Origin: Burkholderia sp. SRS-46
GTDB lineage: Bacteria; Pseudomonadota; Gammaproteobacteria; Burkholderiales; Burkholderiaceae
DNA length: 64,000 nucleotides
Direction: 5' to 3'
NCBI RefSeq assembly: GCF_004343775.1
Contig: NZ_PTXL01000011.1
Location: 242,225 to 306,224, forward strand
Positions 34,337 to 42,311 of this stretch are shown one piece after another. Each line of letters starts with the position of its first letter. The stretch's first letter is position 1. The notes below the pieces were generated by a model, which was not told the origin of the DNA, searched no databases, and saw only the letters and a list, made by a program, of their open reading frames with translations. Position numbers and translations under genes: made by a program.

Positions 34337-34390
34337 CAGGGTGCTCCGGATTCGGTTGTCGTCGGGTGGCGGGTCACGCGCTCGGCGCGG

Positions 34391-34702
34391 TCATTCCGCG
34401 AGCGAGGCCAGCTCGGCGCAGAAGCGCTCGGCGGTCCACGGCGCGCCGTCCGGCGCGCGGAAGCCGATGCGGTTCAGGCCCGCGACGACGTCGTCCAGCT
34501 CGGTCGCGCCGGCTTCGAACACGCGTTCGAGCGCATCGCCGAGGTCGTTCTCGTATCGGGTCGGCTCGGCCTTGCGGTTCTGCCACACGCGGTTCTCGAC
34601 CTGGCCCGGGATCTCGATCTGCCCCTTGCCCGCGACGTTGTTCGGCTGCGGCGCCATCCACGGCTTCAGGAAGGGGTTGAAGTTCACGGTCGCTTCTTTC
34701 AT
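34391..34702 (-). CDS. Small protein with a recombinase-like helix-turn-helix region
   Basis: A 103-residue protein located between the ferredoxin and oxygenase genes. The C-terminal half (about 58-100: LDDVVAGLNRIGFRAPDGAPWTAERF) resembles the short helical segment after the catalytic domain in serine recombinases. The N-terminal half is Pro/Asn-rich and unlike any domain I know. It has no catalytic recombinase domain. A similar small gene accompanies other Rieske clusters as I recall, so it may be an accessory oxygenase protein rather than a DNA binder. Confidence 0.75.
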   Translation of the reverse strand: MKEATVNFNPFLKPWMAPQPNNVAGKGQIEIPGQVENRVWQNRKAEPTRYENDLGDALERVFEAGATELDDVVAGLNRIGFRAPDGAPWTAERFCAELASLAE

Positions 34703-34707
34703 GTCTG

Positions 34708-35025
34708 TCACTCCACCTTGATCTGGATTTCCTCGCCGGCGAGGCGCACCGCGTACTGCTTCAGCGCGCGGCCGCCCGGCCCCTTCAGGCACTGGCCCGT
34801 CTTGATGTCGAACACGGCTTCGTGCAGCGGGCACTCGACCGTGCCGTCGTCGACGAAGCCCTGCGTCAGCAGCGCGTACGCATGCGGGCACACGTTCTCG
34901 AGCGCATACACCTCGTCGCCGACGCGGTAGATCCCGATTTCGACGCCGTCGGTCCGCTTGAACTCGATCGGCGTGTCTTCCGACAGCGCGCCGGCGTGCC
35001 CGGCGCAAATCCATTGTTCAGACAT
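34708..35025 (-). CDS. Rieske-type ferredoxin
   Basis: A 105-residue electron carrier. 2Fe-2S ligands are Cys46-x-His48 (CPHAYALL) and Cys65-x2-His68 (CPLHEAVFD), as in BphA3/CarAc-type ferredoxins. It is the first gene of the catabolic operon. The ATG at 35025 is preceded by AAGGAAGGG. It links the reductase (23018) to the oxygenase (33263). Confidence 0.93.
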   Translation of the reverse strand: MSEQWICAGHAGALSEDTPIEFKRTDGVEIGIYRVGDEVYALENVCPHAYALLTQGFVDDGTVECPLHEAVFDIKTGQCLKGPGGRALKQYAVRLAGEEIQIKVE

Positions 35026-35057
35026 CTCACACCCTTCCTTCTGATCGACTCTCGGTT

Positions 35058-35075
35058 TGTTCCATACCAGGAACA
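35058..35075. promoter_or_regulatory. Operator TGTTCC-N6-GGAACA for the catabolic operon
   Basis: A perfect 6+6 inverted repeat with a six-base spacer. It lies about 11-28 bases downstream of the expected start of transcription of the minus-strand operon, between the -10 box (35093-35098) and the ferredoxin ATG. That position suits repression. The same repeat recurs at 35343-35360 before the porin. An IclR protein is the likely binder. Confidence 0.7.
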
Positions 35076-35092
35076 TCAGTTTATGGATGGTG

Positions 35093-35098
35093 ATTATA
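35093..35098 (-). promoter_or_regulatory. -10 box TATAAT of the catabolic operon promoter
   Basis: The minus strand reads TATAAT, a perfect sigma-70 -10 box, 68 bases upstream of the ferredoxin ATG. The matching -35 region (about 35116-35122) is poor (TTCTTC), as expected for a regulated promoter. The 440-base intergenic stretch 35026-35465 holds this promoter, the porin promoter and the two operators, and no gene I can support. Confidence 0.6.
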
Positions 35099-35316
35099 GG
35101 AGCGACTTTCCGGGAGAAGAATAAAAAGCTGCACCTCCTAGGGAAAACACCGACCGTTGGGTTGGGATTCGTCCAAGCCAATCCGACCGACATCGTTTTC
35201 TTCTTATATGTCGGGGATTTATGCGATATCGAAGGGATGCCGCGCGATGTCCGCGGCCCGGCACGCACGCCACTCCGACCCGAAAAATTTATTTTTTTCC
35301 GTGCTTGGGCCCGCCC

Positions 35317-35322
35317 TATACT
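35317..35322 (+). promoter_or_regulatory. -10 box TATACT of the porin promoter
   Basis: TATACT lies 144 bases upstream of the porin ATG. The upstream -35 area is a T-rich run (35292-35298) with no good TTGACA. The operator at 35343-35360 starts about 15 bases after the predicted start point, mirroring the layout of the divergent operon. Confidence 0.5.
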
Positions 35323-35342
35323 TCATTCCACCAGAGGCACAC

Positions 35343-35360
35343 TGTTCCGTATATGGAACA
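35343..35360. promoter_or_regulatory. Operator TGTTCC-N6-GGAACA for the porin gene
   Basis: The second exact copy of the 6+6 inverted repeat, with spacer GTATAT so that the whole spacer is also palindromic. It sits between the TATACT -10 box and the porin ribosome site. Shared operators imply that the porin and the catabolic operon answer to the same regulator. Confidence 0.7.
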
Positions 35361-35465
35361 TACAAATGCCCGACCAGCAGTGGCATGCGCGGAGCCGGGC
35401 GGTCGTCCCGTTCGCGCGGCGCCACGGCCCGTTTTCATTCGAGTGAGACTCAGGAAGGAGATCCA

Positions 35466-36545
35466 ATGGTCAAGCATGCGGTAGCAGCCGCGGTGGTCGG
35501 AATCGGCGCCGTGTCGGGCGCGTGGGCGCAGAGCAGCGTGACGCTGTACGGCAGCACGGACGCGGGCGTCGCCTACGTGAACAACGTCGGCGGCCACGCG
35601 AAGTGGGCGATGATCCAGGGCAATACCCAGCCCGATCGCTGGGGCCTGAAGGGCAAGGAAGACCTGGGCGGCGGCCTGTCGGCGATCTTCCAGCTCGAAA
35701 ACGGCTTCTATACGAACAATGGCCAGTTCGCGACCGCGAACACGATCTGGAACCGCGCCGCGTGGGTCGGCCTCAGCGCCGAGCGCTACGGCACGCTGAC
35801 GCTCGGCCGCCAGACGCCGCTGACGTTCGACTATCTCGACCCGCTCAGCACCGCGTATCTCGCGATGAGCTGGTACGCGTTCCACCCGGGCAACATCGAC
35901 GGCCTCGCCGCGACCGGCAACGTGCCGTACAACAACGCGATCAAGTACCGCTCGCCGAGCTTCGCGGGCTTCAGCGCCGCCGCCGTGCTGGCGCTCGGCA
36001 ACACGACGAACTTCTCGACCGGCAAGTCGGTGGGCGTCGCGCTGAACTACGCGAACGGGCCGTTCAAGGCCTCGGCCGTCTATTCGAGCGAGCACGACCG
36101 CTCGGTGCTGATCAGCCAGACCGGGATCACGCGCTTCCAGGGGCAGAACACCGCAAACGGCTATCTCGCGAGCAAGGTCGAGAACATCGGCGCGGGCGCG
36201 TCGTACCAGTTCGGGGACTTTCTCGTGCACGGGCTCTACACGCGCGTGAAGATGCAGTCGAACGGCTTCTCGGACACGTTCCAGAGCTACGACGCCGGCG
36301 TGAACTACCGCACCAGCGCGTTCAACACGATCGCGGGCGGCGCGGCGACGTCGACGCTGGCCGGCCGGCGCTGGACGCAGGTCGAGCTCGGCGACATCTA
36401 TGCGCTGTCGAAGCGCACGCAGCTCTACGCGAACGTGCTGGTCGAACACGGCTCGGGCGGCGCGAAGGCGGCGTTCTTCACGGCCGGCGTGTCGAGCACG
36501 GCGAATCAGGTCGTCGTGCTGGCGGGGATCCATCACTCGTTCTGA
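35466..36545 (+). CDS. Gram-negative porin (OmpC-like family)
   Basis: A 359-residue outer-membrane beta-barrel. The signal peptide ends at AWA after residue 21, and the mature protein starts QSSVTLYGSTDAGVAYV, the Burkholderia porin signature. Gly/aromatic alternating strands run to a C-terminal Phe (HHSF), as needed for barrel assembly. GGAG lies upstream of the ATG. It probably admits the aromatic substrate of the divergent operon. A terminator follows. Confidence 0.95.
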   Translation: MVKHAVAAAVVGIGAVSGAWAQSSVTLYGSTDAGVAYVNNVGGHAKWAMIQGNTQPDRWGLKGKEDLGGGLSAIFQLENGFYTNNGQFATANTIWNRAAWVGLSAERYGTLTLGRQTPLTFDYLDPLSTAYLAMSWYAFHPGNIDGLAATGNVPYNNAIKYRSPSFAGFSAAAVLALGNTTNFSTGKSVGVALNYANGPFKASAVYSSEHDRSVLISQTGITRFQGQNTANGYLASKVENIGAGASYQFGDFLVHGLYTRVKMQSNGFSDTFQSYDAGVNYRTSAFNTIAGGAATSTLAGRRWTQVELGDIYALSKRTQLYANVLVEHGSGGAKAAFFTAGVSSTANQVVVLAGIHHSF

Positions 36546-36572
36546 ACGCGCGGCGCGTGCGCCCAAACGACA

Positions 36573-36598
36573 AGAGCGGCCCGCGGGCCGCTCTTTTT
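36573..36598 (+). terminator. Rho-independent terminator after the porin gene
   Basis: AGAGCGGCCC (36573-36582) pairs with GGGCCGCTCT (36585-36594) around a two-base GC loop, followed by TTTT. It lies 27 bases after the porin stop and separates it from the convergent iclR gene. Confidence 0.9.
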
Positions 36599-36621
36599 GC
36601 ATGCGACGCCAACCCGCCGCG

Positions 36622-37530
36622 TCAGAACATCGCGACCTTGTGGCGCGCGTGCGCGAAGGTCGGATCGCTTTCGAGCGGCCGGTAGTTCAGGCGCTGCGAC
36701 AGGTCGACCGCCGCGCCGCAGACAGCCTCGACGAGGCGCTCCTTCTCGCCGGCCGCGCCGATCTCCGAGCGCGGCACCGTCGCGGTGATCGCCGCGACGA
36801 TCGAGCCCGAATGGTCGCGCACCGGCGCGGTCACGGCCGAGATGCCGGCTTCGAACGCGGCCTCGCTGACCGCATAGCCGAGCCGCGCATAGTGGCGCAC
36901 GCGTTCGTACAGTTCGTCGACCGTGCCCGGCGTGCGCTCGGTGAACTGCTCGAGGCGCTTTTCCGGGTAGAGCTGGCGCAGCGCGTCGCGCGTGAGGTCG
37001 CCCATCAGCACGTGGCCGTGCACGGTCGCGTGGGCGGGCAGCCGCGTGCCGACGTGCACCTTCACCGAGCCGAACATCGACGCGTTGCTCTGCGCCTTCG
37101 CGACGAACACGACGTCGCGCTGGTCGCGGATCAGCAGGTGCGTCGACAGGCCGGTCGCGTCGCGCAGCCGTTCGAGCACCGGCGTGCCGAGATCGGTCAG
37201 TTCGAGCGAGTTCAGGTATTCGAAGCCGAGCCGCAGCACGCCGACGCCGAGCCGGAAGTGGCGGTCGCCGTTCACGCGCTCGAGAAAGCCGAGCGCTTCG
37301 AGCGTCTGCAGCAGGCGGAACGTGGTCGTGCGCGGAATGCCGATGCGCTTCGACAACTCGGGCGCGCCGAGCACCGGCTCGCGCGCGGAGAACTCGGCGA
37401 GAATCCGCAGGCCGCGCTCGAGGCCCGGCACCAGGTAGGACGACGCGCCGCCGGCCGCTTCGTCGTCGCCGGCGGCCTGCTCCGGCGCGGCGGGAGGTTG
37501 GGTCGGGCGGCTCATCGTAGGTTTGGCCAT
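36622..37530 (-). CDS. IclR-family transcriptional regulator, paralog of the operon-encoded one
   Basis: A 302-residue IclR protein: a Pro/Ala-rich N-terminal extension (about 1-30), a winged helix (about 38-100) and the effector domain. Long stretches are near-identical to the regulator at 30103 (for example LVPGLERGLRILAEFS and GAPELSKR.GIPRTT), so they arose by duplication. It is convergent with the porin. ATG 37530 is used; GTG 37536 is possible. The 217 bases upstream show no gene. Confidence 0.92.
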   Translation of the reverse strand: MAKPTMSRPTQPPAAPEQAAGDDEAAGGASSYLVPGLERGLRILAEFSAREPVLGAPELSKRIGIPRTTTFRLLQTLEALGFLERVNGDRHFRLGVGVLRLGFEYLNSLELTDLGTPVLERLRDATGLSTHLLIRDQRDVVFVAKAQSNASMFGSVKVHVGTRLPAHATVHGHVLMGDLTRDALRQLYPEKRLEQFTERTPGTVDELYERVRHYARLGYAVSEAAFEAGISAVTAPVRDHSGSIVAAITATVPRSEIGAAGEKERLVEAVCGAAVDLSQRLNYRPLESDPTFAHARHKVAMF

Positions 37531-37753
37531 CTGCACATGGATGGAAAGAGATCGATCACGAAATACGGCACATGGATCACCGTGGATATTCAGTCATGCT
37601 ACATCAGCCGACACCGCGCTTCGTACCCGCGAGCAAGGCGGCGTAACGCCCGATGCGCATCCACGATCCAGTGAATAGTCAGACACAATTGAGAGGATAT
37701 CAGCGATAGACGGCACGGCGCCATGGGGACATCGCCTGACGGCGGCGGCCCGC

Positions 37754-37975
37754 TCACTTTCCCGACGTGCTGGCGGCCGGCCGCTGCGCCGCGCCGGCGG
37801 CGAGCCACCCGCGCCACGGCGTCGAGCGAAGCCGGCCGCCGTGCCGGCGCAGGCGTTCGCGCCACTTCCGCGCCGGCTGCCGGCCGATCCGGCCCGAGAG
37901 CGCGTCGACATGGGCGGCGAACACGAACAACCCGGCGCTCGCCAGCAGAAGCAAGACCACCACCACGATCGCCAT
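37754..37975 (-). CDS. Small single-pass membrane protein, unknown
   Basis: A 73-residue protein: an N-terminal membrane helix (MAIVVVVLLLLASAGLFVFAAHV) and a strongly basic, Arg-rich tail. By the positive-inside rule the tail should be cytoplasmic. It is the last gene of the minus-strand envelope cluster, 76 bases after the TonB-C-like gene. Unrecognised; the short length makes the gene call tentative. Confidence 0.5.
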   Translation of the reverse strand: MAIVVVVLLLLASAGLFVFAAHVDALSGRIGRQPARKWRERLRRHGGRLRSTPWRGWLAAGAAQRPAASTSGK

Positions 37976-38051
37976 CACGCTACTCCAGCCGGCCGGGCAC
38001 GCGTTCGTCGCGCCCACGCCGCGCCCGCGCCCCGTGCGCACCGTCGACCGA

Positions 38052-38528
38052 TCACGGCGCGCGCGCCGGCGTGCCCGATGCGACGGCCGGCGCATCGGGA
38101 TTCGGCGCGAGACGCAGGCGCACGCGCAGCGGCTGGCGCATGTCGGGCGGCGGCGGCTCCGCCAGCGGGCCGGCGGTCAGCAGCTGCCGCAGCGCGGCAT
38201 CCGCGTTCGCATCGCCGAGCGGGTCGAATTCGACGCGCGTGACGGTGCCGTTCGCGCCGATCCACGCGCGCACGACGATCGCGGGCGGCGGCGAATCGGC
38301 GCTCGCGCTCAGCACGCGCGCCTCGAGCGCGCGGTGCAGCCGGTCGGCGGCGTCGCCGTCGGCTTCGAGCCAGCCCTGGAACTGCCGCCCGACGCGCTGC
38401 GCGTAGGTGATCCACGGCTGCGGCACGTCGGCGGTCTGCGCGCGCGCGGGCGCGCCCGCCGCGAGCGTCCACGCGACGACGAGCGCCGCGCCCCAGCCGT
38501 ACGCGCGTTTGCGCAGGTTTCGCTTCAT
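38052..38528 (-). CDS. Periplasmic TonB-C-like protein, copy 1
   Basis: A 158-residue protein. The signal peptide ends near ARA, before Gln33. The mature part is a small alpha/beta domain like the TonB C-terminal fold: an RAWIGANGTVTRVEF strand pair and RQPLRVRLRLA at the end. It lacks a membrane anchor and a Pro-rich spacer, so it is not a normal TonB. It is clearly paralogous to the 42312 gene (shared YAQRV.RQ, PPA...AW, MRQP..VR). The frame opens earlier, but Met 38528 starts the signal peptide. Confidence 0.75.
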   Translation of the reverse strand: MKRNLRKRAYGWGAALVVAWTLAAGAPARAQTADVPQPWITYAQRVGRQFQGWLEADGDAADRLHRALEARVLSASADSPPPAIVVRAWIGANGTVTRVEFDPLGDANADAALRQLLTAGPLAEPPPPDMRQPLRVRLRLAPNPDAPAVASGTPARAP

Positions 38529-38618
38529 GAGGATGTCCGTATTCCTGTCCGTTTCCATGACGCGCGATACATGCCGCGCGTCGCGCCGTTCACCGCCGTT
38601 CCGCCGCGCCATCCCCGC

Positions 38619-40031
38619 TCAACCCGGCTCGACCGCCACATACAGGCGCGTCCCGCCCCGCTGCACGAGCAGCGCGGCCGTGCCGTGCGCGCGTTCGATC
38701 TCGCCGATCAGCGCGCCGGCGTTCGCCACCGGCGCGCCGTTCACCGACAGCACGACGTCGCCCGCCCGGAGCCCCGCCCGCGCGGCCTCGCCGCTCGCCT
38801 GCTCGACCACGAGCCCCTGGCCCACGCCGAGCTGCCGCCGCTCCTGCTCGTTCGCCGGACGCAGCGCGAGCCCGAAACGCGCGAGCCCCTGCGCATCGCC
38901 GTTCGATGCGACGCCGCTGTCGAACGCCCCCACCGTCGCCTGCACACGGCTCGCACGCCCCGCGCGCCACACGAGCAGATCGACCGCGCGGCCCGGCCGC
39001 ATGCCCGCGACGGTGCCGAGCAGGTCCACCGAATCCGCGACCGTCTTGCCGTCGATCGCCAGCACCACGTCGCCGGCCTGCAGGCCGGCCTGCGCGCCGG
39101 GCCCGCCGGGCTCGACCATCGTGATCAGCGCGCCGTCGGAATTGCGGAGCCCGAACGATCGCGCGAGCGCCTGGCTGACCTCCTGCAACGCGACGCCCAG
39201 CCGCCCGCGCGTGACCTTGCCGGTCCGCAGCAACTGGTCCTTCACGTCGAGCGCGATGTCGATCGGGATCGCGAACGCGAGCCCCTGGTAGCCGCCGGTC
39301 TTCGAATAGATCATCGAGTTGATCGCGATCACGCGGCCGTTCAGGTCGAACAGCGGGCCGCCCGAGTTGCCGGGATTGATCGGCACGTCGGTCTGGATGA
39401 ACGGGATCGCGCGCTCGCCGGGCAGCGCGCGCGACTTCGCGCTGACGATGCCCTGCGTGACCGTGTTCGCGAACCCGTACGGCGAGCCGATCGCCATCAC
39501 CCAGTCGCCGACCTCGGTGCGCGCCGGGTCGCCGGTCACGACCGTCGGCAGGTTGCGCGCGTCGATCCGGATCACCGCGACGTCGGACACCGGATCGCTG
39601 CCGATCACGCGGCCCCGGAACTCGCGCTTGTCGGTCAGCTTCACGTCGACCGCGGCCGCGTCGGCCACCACGTGCCGGTTCGTCAGGATGATGCCGTCCG
39701 CGCCGACGATGAAGCCCGAGCCGAGGCTCACCTCCTCGCGATTGCCGATCACGCGGCGCCCGAGAAACGGCGCGAGCGGATTGTCCGGCGCGATGCCGGG
39801 CGGCAACTGAATGCCCATCTGCGCGACCTCGCGCGTGACGCTGATGTTGACCACCGCCGCGCCATAGCGCTTGACCAGCGCGGCGAAGTTCGGCAACGAC
39901 GGCCCGGCGCCCGCCGGGCCCGCCGTCGTCGCCTGCGCCGGACGCTCGGCGGCCGCTGCCGCGCCGGCCAGCGCCAGCGCGCCCAGCATCGCGAGCAGCA
40001 CGGCCACCTGACTGCGGACCCCCGATTCCAC
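38619..40031 (-). CDS. Do-type periplasmic serine protease (DegP/DegQ-like)
   Basis: A 470-residue S1C protease with an N-terminal signal sequence ending in a poly-Ala stretch, a trypsin-like domain with the full triad His120 (TNRHVV), Asp150 (SDVAVI) and Ser223 (GNSGGP), and two PDZ domains (about 265-355 and 370-465). No ATG fits; GTG 40031 is chosen because AAGGGAAGG is well spaced before it. It should degrade or refold envelope proteins, probably for the barrels and secreted product of this cluster. The general degP is expected elsewhere. Confidence 0.9.
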   Translation of the reverse strand: MESGVRSQVAVLLAMLGALALAGAAAAAERPAQATTAGPAGAGPSLPNFAALVKRYGAAVVNISVTREVAQMGIQLPPGIAPDNPLAPFLGRRVIGNREEVSLGSGFIVGADGIILTNRHVVADAAAVDVKLTDKREFRGRVIGSDPVSDVAVIRIDARNLPTVVTGDPARTEVGDWVMAIGSPYGFANTVTQGIVSAKSRALPGERAIPFIQTDVPINPGNSGGPLFDLNGRVIAINSMIYSKTGGYQGLAFAIPIDIALDVKDQLLRTGKVTRGRLGVALQEVSQALARSFGLRNSDGALITMVEPGGPGAQAGLQAGDVVLAIDGKTVADSVDLLGTVAGMRPGRAVDLLVWRAGRASRVQATVGAFDSGVASNGDAQGLARFGLALRPANEQERRQLGVGQGLVVEQASGEAARAGLRAGDVVLSVNGAPVANAGALIGEIERAHGTAALLVQRGGTRLYVAVEPG

Positions 40032-40090
40032 GATCACCTTCCCTTTGCGTTCATGCCCGCACGACGCACGTCGCGTGTCGCACCGCCCGC

Positions 40091-40459
40091 TCATTTCGGC
40101 GGCACGGCCACCGGCGGCGCCGGGCGCTGCGGCGTCGCCGACTTGCCCCAGTTCGTGCCGAACCGGTTGCGCTCCGCCGACAGGTTGAACGTGCCGAGCC
40201 GGTTCGACGGCGCCTTCGCGAGCCCCTCCGTGGCCGCCTGCGATGCGCCGGCCTGCGGCACATCCTTCGGCTTGAGCTGCGCGCTCAGGCAGTCGTACGA
40301 CAGCGCGCGCCGCCCGTCCACTTCGGCGTCGACGCACACCGGCTTCGCCGCCGAGCCCGGCTGGCTGCCCGCCGCGGGCGGATGGCCCGCCTGCGCATGG
40401 GCCGCGCCCGCGAGCCACATGCCGGCGACCATCACGCTCCACCTCGCCCCTCTCGTCAT
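40091..40459 (-). CDS. Secreted hypothetical protein
   Basis: A 122-residue protein with a signal peptide ending at AHA after residue 22. The mature part is Pro/Ala/Gly-rich, holds two Cys (CVDAEVDG and YDCLS, likely a disulfide) and ends with a NLSAERNRFGTNWGKSATPQ segment and a Pro-rich tail. GGAGGCAGGC precedes the ATG. I do not recognise a family. Its place between the protease and the 40502 gene makes it a cluster component. Confidence 0.7.
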   Translation of the reverse strand: MTRGARWSVMVAGMWLAGAAHAQAGHPPAAGSQPGSAAKPVCVDAEVDGRRALSYDCLSAQLKPKDVPQAGASQAATEGLAKAPSNRLGTFNLSAERNRFGTNWGKSATPQRPAPPVAVPPK

Positions 40460-40501
40460 GCCTGCCTCCTTCGATGCCGGCCCGCGCGTCGCGCGCCGGC
40501 G

Positions 40502-41338
40502 TCAGGTTGCCTCGCGCCGCGCCGAGCGGGCGACGAAACGCGCGAACGCCGCGCGATCGGCCGGCCCGACGCCGGGCCGGGGTGCGTCCGGCTGCTGGGC
40601 CCACGCGTCGCGCACGCCGCCGATCTGCTGCCACGCGACCACCTGCGCGCCGGTCGGGAACGGCGTTGCCTGCGGCTCCCGATAATCGACGCGGAAAAAG
40701 CGCGGCGCGTCGGCGCCGGCGGTCCACAGGTCGCCCGCGTCCCGCACGCTCGCGTCGAACCAGAAGCGCACCCAGCGCACCGCCGCGCCGGCCGCCGGCG
40801 GGTCGCCGCCTTCCTTGTCCGCCTGATCCGGCGGGGCCGGCACCCGCATGAAGCCGGCCTGCACCAGCAGCACGGCCGCGAGATCGTCGTCGCGCAGCGA
40901 CGGATACGACCACAGATCCTGCACGTCCGCGCAGGCCAGCACGGCCGTGAAGCGTGCGATCGTGAACGCCGGCCACACGCGCCGGATCAGTGCATAGTGG
41001 CGCTCCCAGTGCGCGACGAACCGCTCGCGGTGGTTCGCCGACACCCGCACGTCACGCCCGCCGCGCACCGCCAGCTCGTCGGGCTGGTACTGGCGGGTCG
41101 TCAGCACGCATTGGGCCGAGCAGCGCGCGCTGCGATGGCGCACCCGGCCCGGCATGCCGGGCATCGGCTCGAGCGTGCCGAAACAGAGCGGGCAATGCGA
41201 CGGCGGCGCGCCGGGCCCGGCGGGCCACGCCGGGGTCGCGGCGGCGCGCGCGGACGACGTCCCGGCGGCCGGGTTGCGCGGCCCGTGCGCGGGCGGCGCG
41301 CTCTCCGCCGGTTTCGATGCGGATCGGATGACGGTCAT
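40502..41338 (-). CDS. Hypothetical protein with possible Cys4 metal site
   Basis: A 278-residue soluble protein. A Pro/Ala-rich N-terminus is followed by Cys49-x2-Cys52 and Cys73-x3-Cys77, which could bind zinc. The remainder is Trp-rich (several W in HWERHY, WVRFWFD, LWTAG) and of unknown fold. It has no signal peptide, so it is likely cytosolic. It lies eight bases after the PpiC gene. Unrecognised. Confidence 0.7.
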   Translation of the reverse strand: MTVIRSASKPAESAPPAHGPRNPAAGTSSARAAATPAWPAGPGAPPSHCPLCFGTLEPMPGMPGRVRHRSARCSAQCVLTTRQYQPDELAVRGGRDVRVSANHRERFVAHWERHYALIRRVWPAFTIARFTAVLACADVQDLWSYPSLRDDDLAAVLLVQAGFMRVPAPPDQADKEGGDPPAAGAAVRWVRFWFDASVRDAGDLWTAGADAPRFFRVDYREPQATPFPTGAQVVAWQQIGGVRDAWAQQPDAPRPGVGPADRAAFARFVARSARREAT

Positions 41339-41346
41339 GGCGCTCC

Positions 41347-42225
41347 TTACCGGGCGGACGCGAGCGCCTTCTTCAGCGCATCCTCGTTGATCGGCGCGTT
41401 GCCGCCGAGCTTCGCCAGATACGCCTGCGCGTTCTGCTGCGTGCGCTGCGCGCGCAGCGTCGCGCGCAGCCGCTCCTTCACGTCCGCGAGCGGGCTCGGC
41501 GCCGCCGCCCGCGTCTCGATCAGCTTCACCACGTGAAAGCCGGTGGACGTACGGATCGGCGCGGACACCTGCCCCGGCTTCAGCGCATCGGCCGCCTGCC
41601 GCACCGCGGGCAGCATCACCGTGTCGGGCACGAAGCCGAGGTCGCCGCCGTTCACGGCACTCGCCTTGTCCTGCGAGCTCGCCTTCGCGAGCGCCGCGAA
41701 ATCGCCCGAGCGCGCGCGGGACGCGAGATCGGCGGCTTCCTTGCGGGTGCGCTCGACGGCCGCCGCGTCCGCATCCGGCGCGACGGCGAGATAGATCTGC
41801 GCGACATGCAGCGCGCGCGGCACGGTGAACGCCGCGCGGTTCCGTTCGTACGCCGTCTGGATCTCGGCATCGGACGGATAGTCGGCCGGCGGCGCACTCA
41901 CCGACGCGAGGTAGCTGCGCGCGATGATGTCGCGCCGCGCCTGCTCGATCGCCGCCTGCACGTCCGCCTGCTTGTCCCAGCCCTTCGATTTCGCCTCGGC
42001 GAGCACGGCCTTCTGCGCGAGCGTCGCGCGCACGACCTGGTCCAGCGCGGCCGGATCGGCCGCGAGCCGCGTGCGCGCCTCCGCGCCCGCCGATTGCAGC
42101 AGCGCGGCGATATCCGCCTGCGTGACCGATGCCTGCGGCACGTTCGCGATCACGTCGTCCTGCGCGGCCGCGACGAGCGGCACGCTCAGCAGCAGGCCGG
42201 CCATCATTCTTGCGAGTGTCTTCAC
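41347..42225 (-). CDS. PpiC/SurA-type periplasmic peptidyl-prolyl isomerase
   Basis: A 292-residue protein with a signal peptide (about 1-22, ends VAAAQ), a helical chaperone-like N-terminal part with SurA-N character, and a parvulin/rotamase domain (about 135-240; AIYLAV-like strand, GGDLGFVPDTVMLPAV, GQVSAPIRTSTGFHVVKL). GTG 42225 is the start that keeps the full signal peptide; GGGAAACACC precedes it. It probably assists folding of the cluster's outer-membrane proteins. Confidence 0.88.
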   Translation of the reverse strand: MKTLARMMAGLLLSVPLVAAAQDDVIANVPQASVTQADIAALLQSAGAEARTRLAADPAALDQVVRATLAQKAVLAEAKSKGWDKQADVQAAIEQARRDIIARSYLASVSAPPADYPSDAEIQTAYERNRAAFTVPRALHVAQIYLAVAPDADAAAVERTRKEAADLASRARSGDFAALAKASSQDKASAVNGGDLGFVPDTVMLPAVRQAADALKPGQVSAPIRTSTGFHVVKLIETRAAAPSPLADVKERLRATLRAQRTQQNAQAYLAKLGGNAPINEDALKKALASAR

Positions 42226-42311
42226 GGTGTTTCCCGTTCCTGTGTGACTGCTGTTACCGGCCGCGCGCATCGGGCGATGCGCGCGTGCCGCTCGTTTCCG
42301 CCGGCCGGCCG

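Noticed and set aside
34391..34702. A site-specific recombinase remnant
   Set aside because: Only the short helical segment resembles recombinases; there is no catalytic domain, and the gene is embedded tightly in an operon.
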